DNA of 64,000 nt from Candidatus Altimarinota bacterium (GTDB lineage Bacteria; Patescibacteriota; Gracilibacteria; BD1-5; UBA6164), in assembly GCA_028691535.1 (NCBI GenBank), contig JAQUZB010000007.1, positions 1-64,000 on the forward strand, in the 5' to 3' direction. The notes below the pieces were generated by a model. That model was not told the origin of the DNA. It searched no databases and worked only from the letters and a program-made list of their open reading frames with translations. The position numbers and the translations under genes were made by a program. The first letter of the stretch is position 1, and every line of letters starts with the position of its first letter. Positions 20,571 through 31,793 of this stretch are shown here, one piece after another.

Positions 20571-20627
20571 TTTTGATATTATAAAAAAATAATTATAAGT
20601 ATAAATAATTTTGATATTATAAAAAAA
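20565..20627 (+). repeat. 25-base direct repeat upstream of histidine kinase
   Basis: AAATAATTTTGATATTATAA plus A5 occurs at 20565-20589 and again at 20603-20627. It spans the stop of the zinc-ribbon gene and ends 4 bases before the kinase start. It could be a duplicated promoter or operator, or simple AT-rich slippage. Confidence 0.75.
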
Positions 20628-20631
20628 ATTT

Positions 20632-22731
20632 ATGAATTTATATTTAATACTATATTTTGTTTCAATATTATTTATTTTATATTCTTGAATAATTATTAAT
20701 AGAAATTTAAAAAATATTAGTTGAAAATATTATTTTATATTTAGCATATTTTTAGCAATATGGTATTTATTTTATTTTATTTTTTATGCTATTAATGATG
20801 AAACTATTTTGATATATATTTCAAAAGTTGCTTTTGTTTCTTCTATATTCTGATTATATTTTTTTTCTAGATTTATAAATTATTTTTGATTAAATATAAA
20901 TAAAAAAGTTATTAATTTTCACGAATTATGATTTTGAATTTTACTTTTTTATTTATATTTTTTTACAGATTTAATTGTAAGTTGAGTATATTATGATAGT
21001 AGTACTTTATGATATTATGAACAATATGGCTCATTTATATTCTTTCATCAAACATTAACTATATTATTATCTTTTTTAATAGTATTATGATTTTATAATA
21101 AATTTAGAAAACTTGAATTTATTAATAAAATAAGATTGAAAAATATTTTTTATTGATTTCTATTTTTCTTATTTTTTTGAGTATTATTTCAAACAATATT
21201 ACCATATTTTTGAATAAATTTATTACAAAGAGAAATGATATTATTTATTTTACCATTTATAATATTAACACTTTACACATCAAATAAATATCATTTTTCT
21301 GATATATCACTTAGATATAATGAAATTTTTTCATTTTCTATTTCGTTGTTAATAACTTCATTTTTTATTTTTTTTATTAAAAAATTTAGGTGGAGTCATT
21401 ATGTTGATTTTAATAATTTATGGTGAATTAGTTCAAATTTTACTTATGTTGATATTATTTTTTCTATAACATTATTTTATATATTATATAAATTTTTTAT
21501 AAATATTTTACCTCTAAACAAAGAATATAAAGTATTTTTAAATCAATTAAACAATATAAAATCACAAATTCCATTTATATTAGATTTAAAATTATTAAAT
21601 CAACATTTAAAAATTTTTTCTGACTCTAACTTTAAAGTTAAACATACTCACATTAATAAATCTTTAGAAAATTATTCAGAACTTTTAAAATATTTTAATA
21701 ATAATATAAAAAATGAAATTTTTATAAATGATATAGTTTTTTTAGAAGAAAATAAAAATAAGTTTAATATAGAATGAATAAAAAATGAATTAAGTAACTC
21801 TATTTATCTAGTTTTTCCAATGAGAAATAATATTTGAGATATAATTTGATTATTTGAACTATGAAAAAAACCATTTAAAGAACATTATTTTACTGATGAA
21901 ATAAAGATAGTTAAAGATTTTGTAAATTTTTTATCAGGACATTTAATGTATATTGAAATTTATTCTAAAATTAATTATCTAACAATAAATTTAGATAAAG
22001 AAGTTGATAAAAAAACAATTGAATATAATAATCTAATAAATAGACAAAAAGAATTTATATCAATAGCTTCTCATGAAATAAAAACACCAATAATGTCAGC
22101 TTCACTTCAAGTAGAAAGTATTGTAGATGATATAGATGATTGAAAAATGGATATAAATTTTATAAAAAAAGAACTTAAATTACTTAAGAATCAAATTTTT
22201 AAAATTTCAGATTTAGTAAAGGTTATTTTTAATATTGAGAAATATGATATTTGAAAAGTACATTTATATATTGAAAAAATAAAATTAGAAAATCTATTTT
22301 TATTTGAAATTGAGTGATTGCAGAAATTGGATAAAAACTTAGTTGTTAATATTTCTTTTGATAAAAAAATTGATTTTATAGACTTGGATAAAGTTCAATT
22401 TACTCAAGTTATATCAAATTTATTACATAATTGATTGAAATTTGCTAACAAAAACAAACCAATTTTAAATATAATTGTTAAATCATCTTGAAATAATATA
22501 AAAATATTAATTGAAGATAATTGAAAATGATTTACAAATTTTGATAAAAAAATTATATTTGAAAAATATACGACTTGAACTTCAACTTCTATTTGATTAT
22601 GACTATGATTATACTTATGTAAGCAAATTGTTGAGTTACATAATTGAAATATAGTTGCAAAAAATTCAAAAACACTTTGATGAGCTAAATTTGAAATAAA
22701 TATACCTAAAGAACAAAAAAGAGATATTTAA
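20632..22731 (+). CDS. Sensor histidine kinase with N-terminal multi-pass membrane domain
   Basis: 699 residues. Residues 1-290 carry about eight membrane segments of MASE/7TM-like type, not a classical periplasmic sensor. Residues ~310-460 form a GAF-like cytoplasmic region (VFPMRNNIGDIIGLFELGKK is typical of the GAF core). Then HisKA with FISIASHEIKTPI (phospho-His), and HATPase with the N box FTQVISNLLHNG, G1 EDNGKGF, the F-like EKYTTG and G2 GLGLGLYLC, the last with alternating TGA glycines. It phosphorylates a response regulator; RR3 follows 65 bases downstream, and RR1/RR2 lie across the divergent promoter. Confidence 0.93.
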
Positions 22732-22796
22732 AATATTTCTTTTTTATTTTTGTATTATAACTATACTAATTATGTTATTATTTTTATCTATTTTTA

Positions 22797-23492
22797 ATGA
22801 ATTTTTTAATAATTGATGATGATATTTTTTTAACTTCAAAGATAAAATATTTATTTGAAAAAAATAAGTCTATAAATTTAATAAAAATTGTAAATAGTTA
22901 TGTAGATTTTCTAGATGAAATTTCAATTATTGAAATTTATGATGTAATCTTACTTGATATAAATTTGTGAATTAAAGGAAAAAATTGAACAGATCTTATA
23001 AAGATTATAAGAAATAAAAATTTACTAATTCCTATAATAATTATAAGTTGAAATGATGATATATGATATATTGATCTATTTTTTAATCTATGAGCAAATG
23101 ATTATATAATTAAACCATTTAGATTTGAAGAATTACTTGTAAGAGTTTTAAAGTGGTTTAAAAATTGATTTTATAACAATTCTAATTTTAATAATAATTT
23201 AATTTCATATAATTGATTAATCTATGACATAAATAAAAATTCTTTTAATTTTAATTGAAGCGAATTAATTTTAACTAAAAAAAGTAAATATTTATTATCT
23301 ATATTTTTTTCATATAATGAAAAATTTTTATCTAAAGATTTCTTAACATATAAGTTATTTTGAAATTATGAATTTATTGAAACTGATAATATAAGAATAT
23401 ATATTTATAGGTTAAAATCATCATTAAAGAAATTTAATATTGATTGATGGATAAAAAATATAAGAGGAGAATGATATATTTTCCAAAAGTAA
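22797..23492 (+). CDS. Response regulator with atypical output domain (RR3)
   Basis: 231 residues. Receiver domain complete: IIDDD, phospho-acceptor in VILLDINLG (about residue 54), IISGND and YIIKPF. The C-terminal ~100 residues (EKFLSKDFLTYKLFGNYEF, then NIRIYIYRLKSSLKKF and GEGYIFQK-like GEGYIF at the end) keep the outline of an OmpR winged helix but are more diverged than RR1 and RR2. Directly downstream of the histidine kinase, so the cognate pair is likely. Confidence 0.88.
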
Positions 23493-23502
23493 AAATTTAT
23501 GA

Positions 23503-23508
23503 TATAAT
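23503..23508 (+). promoter_or_regulatory. Possible -10 box of the CYTH gene
   Basis: TATAAT preceded by TGA, 31 bases before the CYTH start; the -35 region is poor (TTTCCA at about 18 bases). Confidence 0.35.
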
Positions 23509-23538
23509 AGTTTATATTTAAAAATAAAATTTTAAAAG

Positions 23539-24090
23539 ATGCTTGAAAAAGAAATAAAAATACTTGAAATAAACAAATCTGATATTTGTGAAAAACTAGA
23601 ATCACTTTGAGCAGAAAAGACTTTTGATTGATTTATTCATGATATATATTATGATTTTGTTGAGTGAGAAAATATGAAAATGGAAGATAATAAAAGATTA
23701 TTTAGAGTAAGACAAAAATGAGAAATTCATCTTTACACTATAAAAAGAAAGAGAAATAAAAAAAGTGAAGGTTGAGAAGATGGTGTAAAAATTGCTGATG
23801 AAGGTGAGAGTATCATAACTGATGTTGATAGTTTTAAAAAAGTGTTAGAAAAATATGGTATGACACAAACTAGAGAGAAAAAGAAATATAGAACTTCATA
23901 TAAATTTGATAATGTTGAATTTGATATAGATAATTATGATTGAATTCCAACTCTTATTGAAATAGAAGCAAAAACTCTTGAAGAAATAAATAAATACATA
24001 AAAGTATTATGACTTGAAAATCATATTCAAAAAGATTTTGGTTCTAGAAAATTATATGAATATTATGGATTAGATTATTCATATTTATAA
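23539..24090 (+). CDS. CYTH-domain protein (class IV adenylate cyclase / triphosphatase-like)
   Basis: 183 residues, single CYTH tunnel domain. The N-terminal ExExK signature is EKEIK. RLFRVRQKG, HLYTIKRKR, KKKYRTSYKFDNVEFDIDNY, PTLIEIEAKT and the final DFGSRKLYEYYG supply the alternating charged residues that line the tunnel. Family members hydrolyse triphosphate or thiamine triphosphate, or make cAMP. Genomic context (convergent with a VTC-domain gene and close to a phosphate transporter) favours inorganic tri/polyphosphate, which is inference. Followed by a strong terminator. Confidence 0.9.
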
Positions 24091-24124
24091 AAAACTCACA
24101 AGCTAAAGCTTGTGAGTTTTTTAT
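24090..24124 (+). terminator. Terminator after CYTH gene
   Basis: Stem AAAACTCACAAGCT/AGCTTGTGAGTTTT with AA loop and T-rich tail. Confidence 0.92.
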
Positions 24125-24130
24125 TTTCAC

Positions 24131-24166
24131 AAAAAAAGAAATCGCTTACGCGATTTCTTTTTTTAT
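24131..24166 (-). terminator. Terminator of VTC gene
   Basis: Fifteen-base stem A7GAAATCGC with TTAC loop. It lies at the 3' end of the minus-strand VTC gene, whose stop codon is within the loop and stem. Confidence 0.88.
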
Positions 24167-25030
24167 AAACTCAGTTGGTTTTGTAATTTCTTTTGTAATA
24201 TTTTTTGTAACAGAATTTAGAGATGTTACTCTATTTGTATTTTTAATAGTTTCCATTCTAATTTCTTTTATTTTTTCCATAGTTTCTCTGAATGTATCAT
24301 ATTTTTCAGCAATACCAGAGTAAACAACTCAAAGAGAATATTTACTGCAACTATGTGCTTTTTCAATCTTGTGATTTTCCATTGTTTTACAAATTTCACA
24401 ATCTTCTTTCATACTTTTACTTTCAACTATAACTAGATTTTTTAAATCTACAGTTTCAGCATTTTTCTTTCTTAAATCAAGAGCTTTTATATCAAAATCG
24501 ATAGTAAGTCTTTCATCTCATTTTTTACTAACCATAGTTATTCTTTTATAGGTAGTTTTTATTGCTGGACTTATATCAGGAGCTTTTTCTCAAGTATAAC
24601 TACTTTGCCATACTCAATCAAAAAATCTTTTTTTACCTCTAGTCATAAAACCATGCTCAGAAGCAGGGAATTCGTATCTATATTTATTTGTAATTCAATC
24701 ATTTTTTTGTTTGTATTCAAAAAATGCAATATTTGAATCTACATAATATCTAGTTCTTACTTTTGTTCTAGATGCTAATTTATTTTGATGTTGATTGTAA
24801 AATAAATAATCAGGAGTATCCATATAAACATTGTCATAATTAAATACTTTTTTGCCATTTATTTCAAGTACATTAAAATTTTCTTTTAATTCATCTAATA
24901 TTGAAGAAAATTGTTTTGAATTAAGTAAAAATTTTCTATCAATTCTTTTTAAAAAACTTGCTGTTGCATTTAATTGATTTAGCGTAATCGATTTAAAGTT
25001 TTTTAATTTAGTGCTGTATTTTACTGGCAT
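24146..25030 (-). CDS. VTC-domain protein (polyphosphate polymerase-like)
   Basis: 294 residues. N-terminal region LKRIDRKFLLNSKQFSSIL is the start of a VTC domain (CYTH superfamily) with the RxDRKF basic motif. NYDNVYMDTPDYLFYNQHQN, RTKVRTRYY, FFEYKQKND and KRITMVSKKWDERLTIDFD follow the tunnel strands, and LVIVESKSMKE carries the conserved Glu. A cysteine pair CEICKTMENHK is unusual. VTC domains in yeast polymerise polyphosphate from ATP; bacterial homologues are less studied. The C-terminal ~60 residues are helical. Convergent with the CYTH gene, 90 bases downstream of the PiT gene on the same strand. Confidence 0.88.
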
Positions 25031-25120
25031 TTTTAAAATAGTTAATTAATAATTTGTTTTTGTTTTTGTGATATATTTAAATTCTAACATATTTTTTTTT
25101 ATAGGTCAAAAAAATTGACA

Positions 25121-26512
25121 TTAAAATAACATAATTATTTCATAGGTAATTGCTGATATAACTCATGCAATTGGAAGTGTAACAATCCAAGATAATAGTA
25201 TTCATTTCATCATAGATTTATCAATAACTTCTTTGTCCTCTCATTTTTTTGTACTTAGGTATTGTCTAAATAATCAAATACCAAATATTGCTCATAGTGC
25301 AATTTGAGTTGATGAAACAGGCAATCATAATGCTGATGCTACTAAAACTGTAGCTGCTGCAGATAATGCAACACAAAATGCTCTTATTTGATCAAGTTTT
25401 GTAATTTCATTTCAAACTGTTTTTATTAGTCTAGCTCCAAAAATTGCAAGTCACATAGATAATCAAAGTGCTCAAATTAACATTACCCAAAATGGAACTC
25501 ATGCTGCTTTCACTAATTCAGCACCACCATTTTTAATAGTTTCATTTATAGCTGCTAATGGACCAATTGCATTTGCAACATCATTTGATCAATGTGCAAA
25601 TGATAATAAAGCTACTGCAAATATTAAAGGAATATTAAATAAATGATTTATAAATTCTTTATCATTTTTTAAAAATGATTTTTTATGTTTTTTATATTTC
25701 ACTACTAATACCATATATGATGCAACTCAAATTATGAATCACATAAATACTGCACTAGTTGGATTTATTACACTATGTAAAAATTCATTTGAACTTAAAA
25801 TTGGTTTTAATCATTTTAATAATAAATAAATAGAAAATATCATCATCATTAGTCAAACATAGATTGGAACCCAATGTTTAGCTGCTTCTCATCTTTCATC
25901 TTTTTTTAATATTGTTCTTCTAATAGAAATAAATATTACTACTGATATTATTCATCACATTATAAGTGAAATTATCCAGCTTGATACTATTTCTCAAATT
26001 CTTCACCATTTTACCATATCTATTCATTCTGCCATAACTCAAGCTCATATTAATCACCCTATTATTGAATTTGTTGTTGATATAGGTGCTTTAAAAAATG
26101 TAGCTATATTTATCCATAATGCAGCTCAAAGTAGAGTAGCCAACATTATTGCAATAAATTGAGTTCATGAAGTAATCATTTCTTTGTCTATAATTCATGA
26201 TTTAATTGTATCAACTACATCTCAACCAGCAATAAGGGCTCATGCTGCTTCAAATATTGCTGCAATTACTATTGCTGCTCATATCGTAAGTGCTTTTGAT
26301 CAAACTGCAGGTCACATATTGTTAGCTACATCATTAGCTCCTAAGTTTAGAGCCATATATATTGCAAATATTGTAGCAATAAGTAAATATAAACTATTAT
26401 TTCATCATTGAAAAAAATAAACATATGATACTCAAATTATTATTGATAATCATAATATAATGTATTTAAGAGGACTAATATACTTATCTTTTATTTCTAA
26501 TACTATTTTCAT
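25121..26512 (-). CDS. pit: PiT-family inorganic phosphate transporter
   Basis: 463 residues, about eleven membrane segments. The twin PiT signatures are present: LNLGANDVANNMGPAVGSKA in the first half and FAHGSNDVANAIGPLAAINE in the second. A central hydrophilic loop (KYKKHKKSFLKNDKEF) separates the two halves. It imports phosphate, probably by cation symport. Neighbours VTC and CYTH point to a phosphate and polyphosphate function. Its 5' side faces the terminator of murG, so it has its own promoter, and VTC may be cotranscribed with it. Confidence 0.95.
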
Positions 26513-26570
26513 TTTTTTATAAATTAGAGGTATAACTGATTAATTCTAGCATTTATTTTTTTAAAAAACA

Positions 26571-26600
26571 AAAAAAATGCTAATAAGTAGCATTTTTATA
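26571..26600 (-). terminator. Terminator of murG
   Basis: Stem AAAATGCTA/TAGCATTTT with ATAAG loop; on the minus strand a T8 run follows. Confidence 0.85.
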
Positions 26601-26628
26601 CTAGACATATTTTTTATTTATATTTTAA

Positions 26629-27765
26629 TTAAACTTCATCATCATCAATAATAGATTTATTTTCAACATGATTATTATTTGATTCAATATTTTCTTCTAA
26701 ATCTTCATTCATTTCTTTTTCAATAATTTGAAGTGGTTTAAAAAATCAATTTAAGTTTAATCATGATTTTCTAAGATTTTTGTATGCTTGTAATTTCTTG
26801 TATATTTCAACTTCTAAATCATCATTTTCATAAATCACATCACTTCAAAATTTTTCATTAAAATACATAGCATTTTTATTTTGATGATCTCAAGCACTTC
26901 ATTCTAGAGGAATAATTATTGAATGTATTCAAAACATATTTAGTTCCCATAAACTTGTTGCTCATCATCTAGTTATTGCTATATCTACTTGTTTAAGTAT
27001 TTTTCAAAGTCTTTTTTGAGTTATAAAATCGTGAACCATTATACCAGGTGTTTTTTTGAAATCTTCTCTGAAATGCATATTTTTTTCTCATAATATCACT
27101 TGAAAATCAATTCATTCTACATGATTTAAAACATTTAACATTGCTTCAAATATAGTAGTTGATCATTGAGATCAAGCCATAATCATAACTGATAATTTTT
27201 CATTTTCAGCAACATCTAAATTATCTACATTATCAAGTAATTCTGGATTTAATATTTGTCATGATAATATATGTTTTCCATCTTCCATCAATGTTTTTTC
27301 ATTTGGAAATGTATAAAATACTTTAGTTGCAATTTTTCATATTATTCTATTTGCAATTCAAGAAACAGTATCTGATTCATGAATGTATATTTTTTTTCTT
27401 AAGATAAATGCCGCTATACAAAGGGGAAGTGCAACATATCATCATTTACTAAAAATTATATCAATCTTATTTTTAAGTATATAATAAATACCAAATGCAA
27501 TTCAACTTAGATTTTTTAATGGTTCATAAAAATTTCTAACATCATAGTATCTTCTTATTTTTCAAGCTGGAATATCTATAAAAGGAATCTTATTTTTTCT
27601 AGCAGTTTCTTCTTCCAAAGAATCAATTTCTCATACCCAAAAGAAGTCATATTTTTTTTCTTCTTTAAGATAATTAAATACTGATAATAAAGGGAATATA
27701 TGTCATCAAGTTGATCAACCAGTAAGTGCTATTACTTTTTTTTCTTTTTTTCTTAGATGAGTCAT
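26629..27765 (-). CDS. murG: UDP-GlcNAc:lipid I N-acetylglucosaminyltransferase MurG
   Basis: 378 residues. MurG adds GlcNAc to lipid I to form lipid II at the inner face of the membrane. Signature blocks: LTGGSTGGHIFPLLSV (donor loop 1), IFSKGGYVALPLCIAA, YIHESDTVSGIANR, IMAGSQGSTTIFEAM (G loop 3), FITQKRLGKILKQVDIAITR GGATSLWEL-type block and IIIPLEGSAGDHQNKNAMYF. Most glycine-rich loops are encoded by TGA. The acidic C-terminal tail (about 30 residues) is not part of the family. Fifty-five bases downstream of the PAP2 gene, so both may form one lipid-carrier transcript. Confidence 0.95.
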
Positions 27766-27820
27766 TTATAATAATTATTATTAATAAAAATAGTATATAT
27801 AAAATTTAAAAAAAATAAAG

Positions 27821-28408
27821 TTACATTTTTATATAATTCATAATTTTTAAAATTAGATTATTTAATTTTAATATTAAATCACATTTTTTTAATCATTTAA
27901 ATGAAATAAATGCTCAAATTACTCAAATTATAGCTCAAACAACTATATCAAATGGCCAATGAACTCACAATATAACTCTTGAAATATTCATTAAAGCAAA
28001 TGGAATAATCAAAATATATGCTATTTTTTTATAATTTGCTAGAAATAATGCAGTTAAAAATGAGATACTAACAGCAGCATGATCAGATGGAAAACTTGCA
28101 TCAGGTATATGATTTAAAAGTAATTTTCAAACTCATTTTAAAACAGTTTCAGGTCTATCAAAATGAAACATTTTTTGAATTATTAAATTTATGATTAGAG
28201 CTACAATACTAGAATAAAATATAAATAATAACTCTTTTTTCTTTTCATCATCTTTTATTTTATATGTATAATATAACCATCATATAAATAAAAATAATGG
28301 TAATATAAATATAGGACTATCAGCAAAAAACAGAGCTATATTTTCAACAATTTTATTATCAATAAGTCAATTTAGATAGATTAAAATTTGTTCGTTTATT
28401 TCTTGCAT
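27821..28408 (-). CDS. PAP2-family membrane phosphatase
   Basis: 195 residues, about six membrane segments. The three phosphatase motifs are present: KMFHFDRPE (KX6RP), PSDHAA (PSGH variant) and SRVILGVHWPFDIVVG (SRX5HX3D). Such proteins dephosphorylate undecaprenyl pyrophosphate or phosphatidate at the outer face. Its place upstream of murG on the same strand supports recycling of the lipid carrier for peptidoglycan, which is inference. Confidence 0.92.
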
Positions 28409-28541
28409 ATTTTTATGATTATATGTTAATTTTATGCAAATATATTATATAAATATTTTAAATAACAAAAAAATTTTTCTTTTTTGTAAAAATCCTTTAT
28501 AATAAAAACCTAGAATGATTTTAAATGACTTAAACATATAT

Positions 28542-29813
28542 ATGAGCCAATATTCGACAATTGATTGAACTTTCGATTTATTACCTGAGCACCACAAATA
28601 TTTAACTTTTTTAAAAAAGGTTTTTCGTCATGAATTTAGAAAAAGCTGATTTAGAAGGTTATCAACTCCATTACTTGAGAAAAAAGAGTTAATTGAAAAA
28701 TCTTTATGAAATAATTTTATACTTGAAAATTCGGATTTTGATTTAAACCAAGACCCTTCACTTTGAAATCTTAGAGCATATTTAGAAAATAATATAAAGG
28801 AAGAAATTCAACCTGTTTATTATTATTATATGCACCAATTATACAAAAAAGAAAATAATTGAATAAAAGCATATGAAGTAATTTGAGCTGACATTATTTG
28901 AGAAAATGACCCAATTTTAGATGCAATTCAAATCTATGTTACATATACTGTTTTAAATAAAATAGGATTAAAAGATAAGTTTAGTATAACAGTTAATTCT
29001 ATATGAATAGAAAAAGAAAAAGCAAAATATAGAGAAGAATTGATTAGTTATTATGAAAATAAAAAACATATATTATCAGAAAAATCTATTGAATTATTGG
29101 AAAAAGATCCAATGTTAGTTTTATCTTCGACTGAAGAAGATGAAATTATTTTAAACAACAGTGCTCCTTCAATTTCTGCTAAATTTTTAAAAAAAGATAG
29201 TAAAGCTCATTATATAAAATTTAAAGAATATTTAGATATTTTAAAAATTCCATATACTGAAGATCATAAACTTGTTTGAGATAAATCATATCAAACAAAT
29301 TCAATATGGCAATTTAAATCTCTTGATTGAAGAGTTATAGCAAATTGAGCAAGATATAATGCATTATCAAAAAATATAGGTGAAGCAAAGGAAATTCCAG
29401 CAACTTGATTTATGGTTGATACAAATATTTTGATTTCATTATTACTTGAAAATCATATAAAATTAAAAAATAAAGATAGAATTGATTTATTTTTTGTACA
29501 ATTATGAGATGAAGCAAAAGCTGTAATATTACCTCTTTCACTTTTAGCAAGAGAAGCTTGAATAAATACTGTTGTTTCACTTTGAACTCCTTCTATGAAA
29601 GAACAAATGTTAAAAGCAGGTAGAGTTTGATCTAGATATGTAGTTATGGTTTGAATAATGGAAGCAAGAAATGGTATATTTCAAGTTAGAGATATGCAAG
29701 ACTGAACACAAACAGAAATTAAAAAAGAAGAATTAATTAGTTATATTATCGATAAAATTGGTAAAGAAAACCTAGATTTTTATTCTCCAGAAAGAGATTT
29801 AATTATAGAATAA
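28542..29813 (+). CDS. hisS: Divergent histidyl-tRNA synthetase-like protein
   Basis: 423 residues. Class II core begins DGTFDLLPEHHKYLTFLKKV (HisRS motif 1 region). SITVNSIGIEKEKAKYREEL and LEKDPMLVLSSTEED match the HisRS-specific middle segment. ANGARYNALSKNIG is the GGRYDGL block, and the C-terminal ~100 residues are a complete anticodon-binding domain (DLFFVQLGDEAKAVILPLSL). However, motif 2 (expected FRYERP) reads LYKKENN, and the histidine A motif (expected RGLDYYTGT) reads VGDKSYQTNS, without the catalytic Arg. So amino-acid activation may be impaired. It could be the sole, highly diverged HisRS of this lineage or a paralogue with a new role. HisZ is less likely because the anticodon domain is present. 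Confidence 0.75.
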
Positions 29814-29840
29814 AAAAACTCCCGAAGGGAGTTTTTTTAT
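29810..29840. terminator. Bidirectional terminator
   Basis: Twelve-base stem A7CTCCC-GAA-GGGAGT7 between the HisRS-like gene and the convergent surface-protein gene. Confidence 0.92.
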
Positions 29841-31666
29841 TGTTGTGGTATATCAAAATATTCTTTATATGTTTCTATAGTTCAATTTTTTAGAGTTATA
29901 CTCCAAGTCATATCGTATTTTCAAGATAACCATTCATATTTTTTTAAATCAGCAAAAGATAAAAATTCTTTTTCTAAATTTAGAGATCATTTATCATTTG
30001 ATCTTATTCAATTTGGTCAAATACTTTTCCGAGCTAAATTTACTACATTAGAACTTGTTTTCCGTTCTAGCCATTGTCATTTTGAATCATAACTACGAGT
30101 AAATGAAAAATCTGGTTCTGAAATAACATTAACAGGAACTGTTATATTTCTAATAGAATTTCTCCAATAATTTGGTTCAAAACTTCAATAAATTCAAACA
30201 TATGATTTTCAAGTTTTTATAAATGAAATTAATGATTGATAATATGGATCATTAAGTTTTGCTGAATAAGTTCAGTAATTATCTTTTTCCCAAAATAAAC
30301 CTCAATTAGATTGACCATTAAATATATCTATATAATCATTAGTTAATGCATTTTTTGTTTTTACAACTATTGTATTAGTTCCAGTATTATAATTTGCAGA
30401 TAGTATTTCAGGTTTTGCTGCATAATTATTAGGATTACATTGATTTACATCAACTGATGAAATAATTTCTGATGAATTATAAGGTGTAATAACAACTTTT
30501 TCAATATCACTTGATAATTGTGCTAAATAATTATTTGTAGAAGAATTTCTTGTTAAATTTATATATTTATTTGTAGCTCAATTTTTTGCTCAATATAGAT
30601 TAAAATCTCAACTTCAAGAAATCTCAATAGATGCTGGCCATCAATTTCAAGCACATGTAATATTTATATTTTTTATATTTGGAGTATTACTAATTGTATT
30701 ATTTTGAGATGAATTACTACTTTGAAAAGATGTATTATTATCATTAATAACTCAATTTAATGGATTCAATGCTTTATATTCACTATTATAAATTGATAAA
30801 ACTCAATCACTACATTTAAAATATACTTGAGGATTTGTTGCATCTCATTTAAATAAATAAAAATTACTAACCATATCTCAAGGTAAAGTCATATTACCAT
30901 TTGAATCTGGAATATATGATTTATCTGAATAATAAAATGTTGTTTTTAATCATAAATTATAATATGGAGTTAGATTGAAAGTACAACTTTTAACAGTATT
31001 ATTAATTATAGATTCTGATACACTTGTATCTATATTACAGAAATTATATGTGTTATATAATTTTACTCATGCTTCTGGATGAGGTGGTTCTGGTGAAAAT
31101 TGAGCTCACCAATAATATTTTCAATTCTTACATTCAAAATTTGCCCAAGTACAAATATTTCAAGATTTATAGTATAATGGTCAACTTTTTTCACAATCTC
31201 AAAAATCATTTCCTAAATTTTGATTAGAGTTATTTTGGTTAAGATTTATTGTTGTTGAAATTACTCAATTATCAGTTTTAGTTGAAGAAATATTTTCACA
31301 TTTTCATGTAGAACAAACTATTTTTTCTAAATCATCTTCAGAAATTAATTCTGCTTTTGTAATGTCATTTATTTCATATGATATATAATCTATTAGATTT
31401 CCTATCTCATTATTTGAAGAATATTTAGTTTTTATACTATTTAAATTTTTTAAAATATCATTTTTAAAAGAATTAAAATTTTCATTTCCTAATTGTGTTT
31501 TTCTATTTGAGATAGAGATTACCAAATTATTAATTTGGACTTTTGTATTAATACTAATTTTATCTCAATAAGGATTATTTAATCAGTAAACATTTAGTAA
31601 ATTTGAATATGAAATTCAAATTAGAATAAAAATATACAAAACAAATTTTAAAATTTTTCAATACAT
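29837..31666 (-). CDS. Large secreted or membrane-anchored surface protein, unknown
   Basis: 609 residues. An N-terminal hydrophobic segment (KILKFVLYIFILIGISYSN) serves as signal or anchor; the rest is extracytoplasmic and rich in Asn, Ser, Thr and Tyr. Cysteines are scattered (about ten), some in pairs such as VCSTGKCEN, so disulfides are possible. ITCAGNGWPASIEISGSGDF and the repeated aromatic strands suggest Ig-like beta domains, but no named domain could be assigned. Two CGG codons (30029-30031 and 30062-30064) fall in LEXKTSS and LAXKSI, relevant to the codon question. It stands alone, convergent with the HisRS-like gene; upstream lies tRNA-Arg on the same strand. Confidence 0.8.
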
Positions 31667-31757
31667 TTTTTTATATTTATTAGTAAATGTATATATAATA
31701 TGAATTATATAATAATAACAAAATTATTTATATTTACAGTTATATTTTTTATTTTAT

Positions 31758-31783
31758 AAAAAAGACCCTTAAAGGTCTTTTAA
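31758..31783 (-). terminator. Terminator of tRNA-Arg
   Basis: Stem AAAAGACC/GGTCTTTT with CTTAAA loop, 11 bases from the tRNA 3' end; T run on the minus strand. Confidence 0.75.
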
Positions 31784-31793
31784 ACTGTTTATA

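Noticed and set aside
24146-25030. Second adenylate cyclase (CYTH) gene
   Set aside because: The RxDRKF start, tunnel strands and length fit VTC, a distinct branch of the CYTH superfamily.
28542-29813. HisZ, regulatory subunit of ATP phosphoribosyltransferase
   Set aside because: HisZ lacks the C-terminal anticodon-binding domain that is complete here, and no his operon is near.
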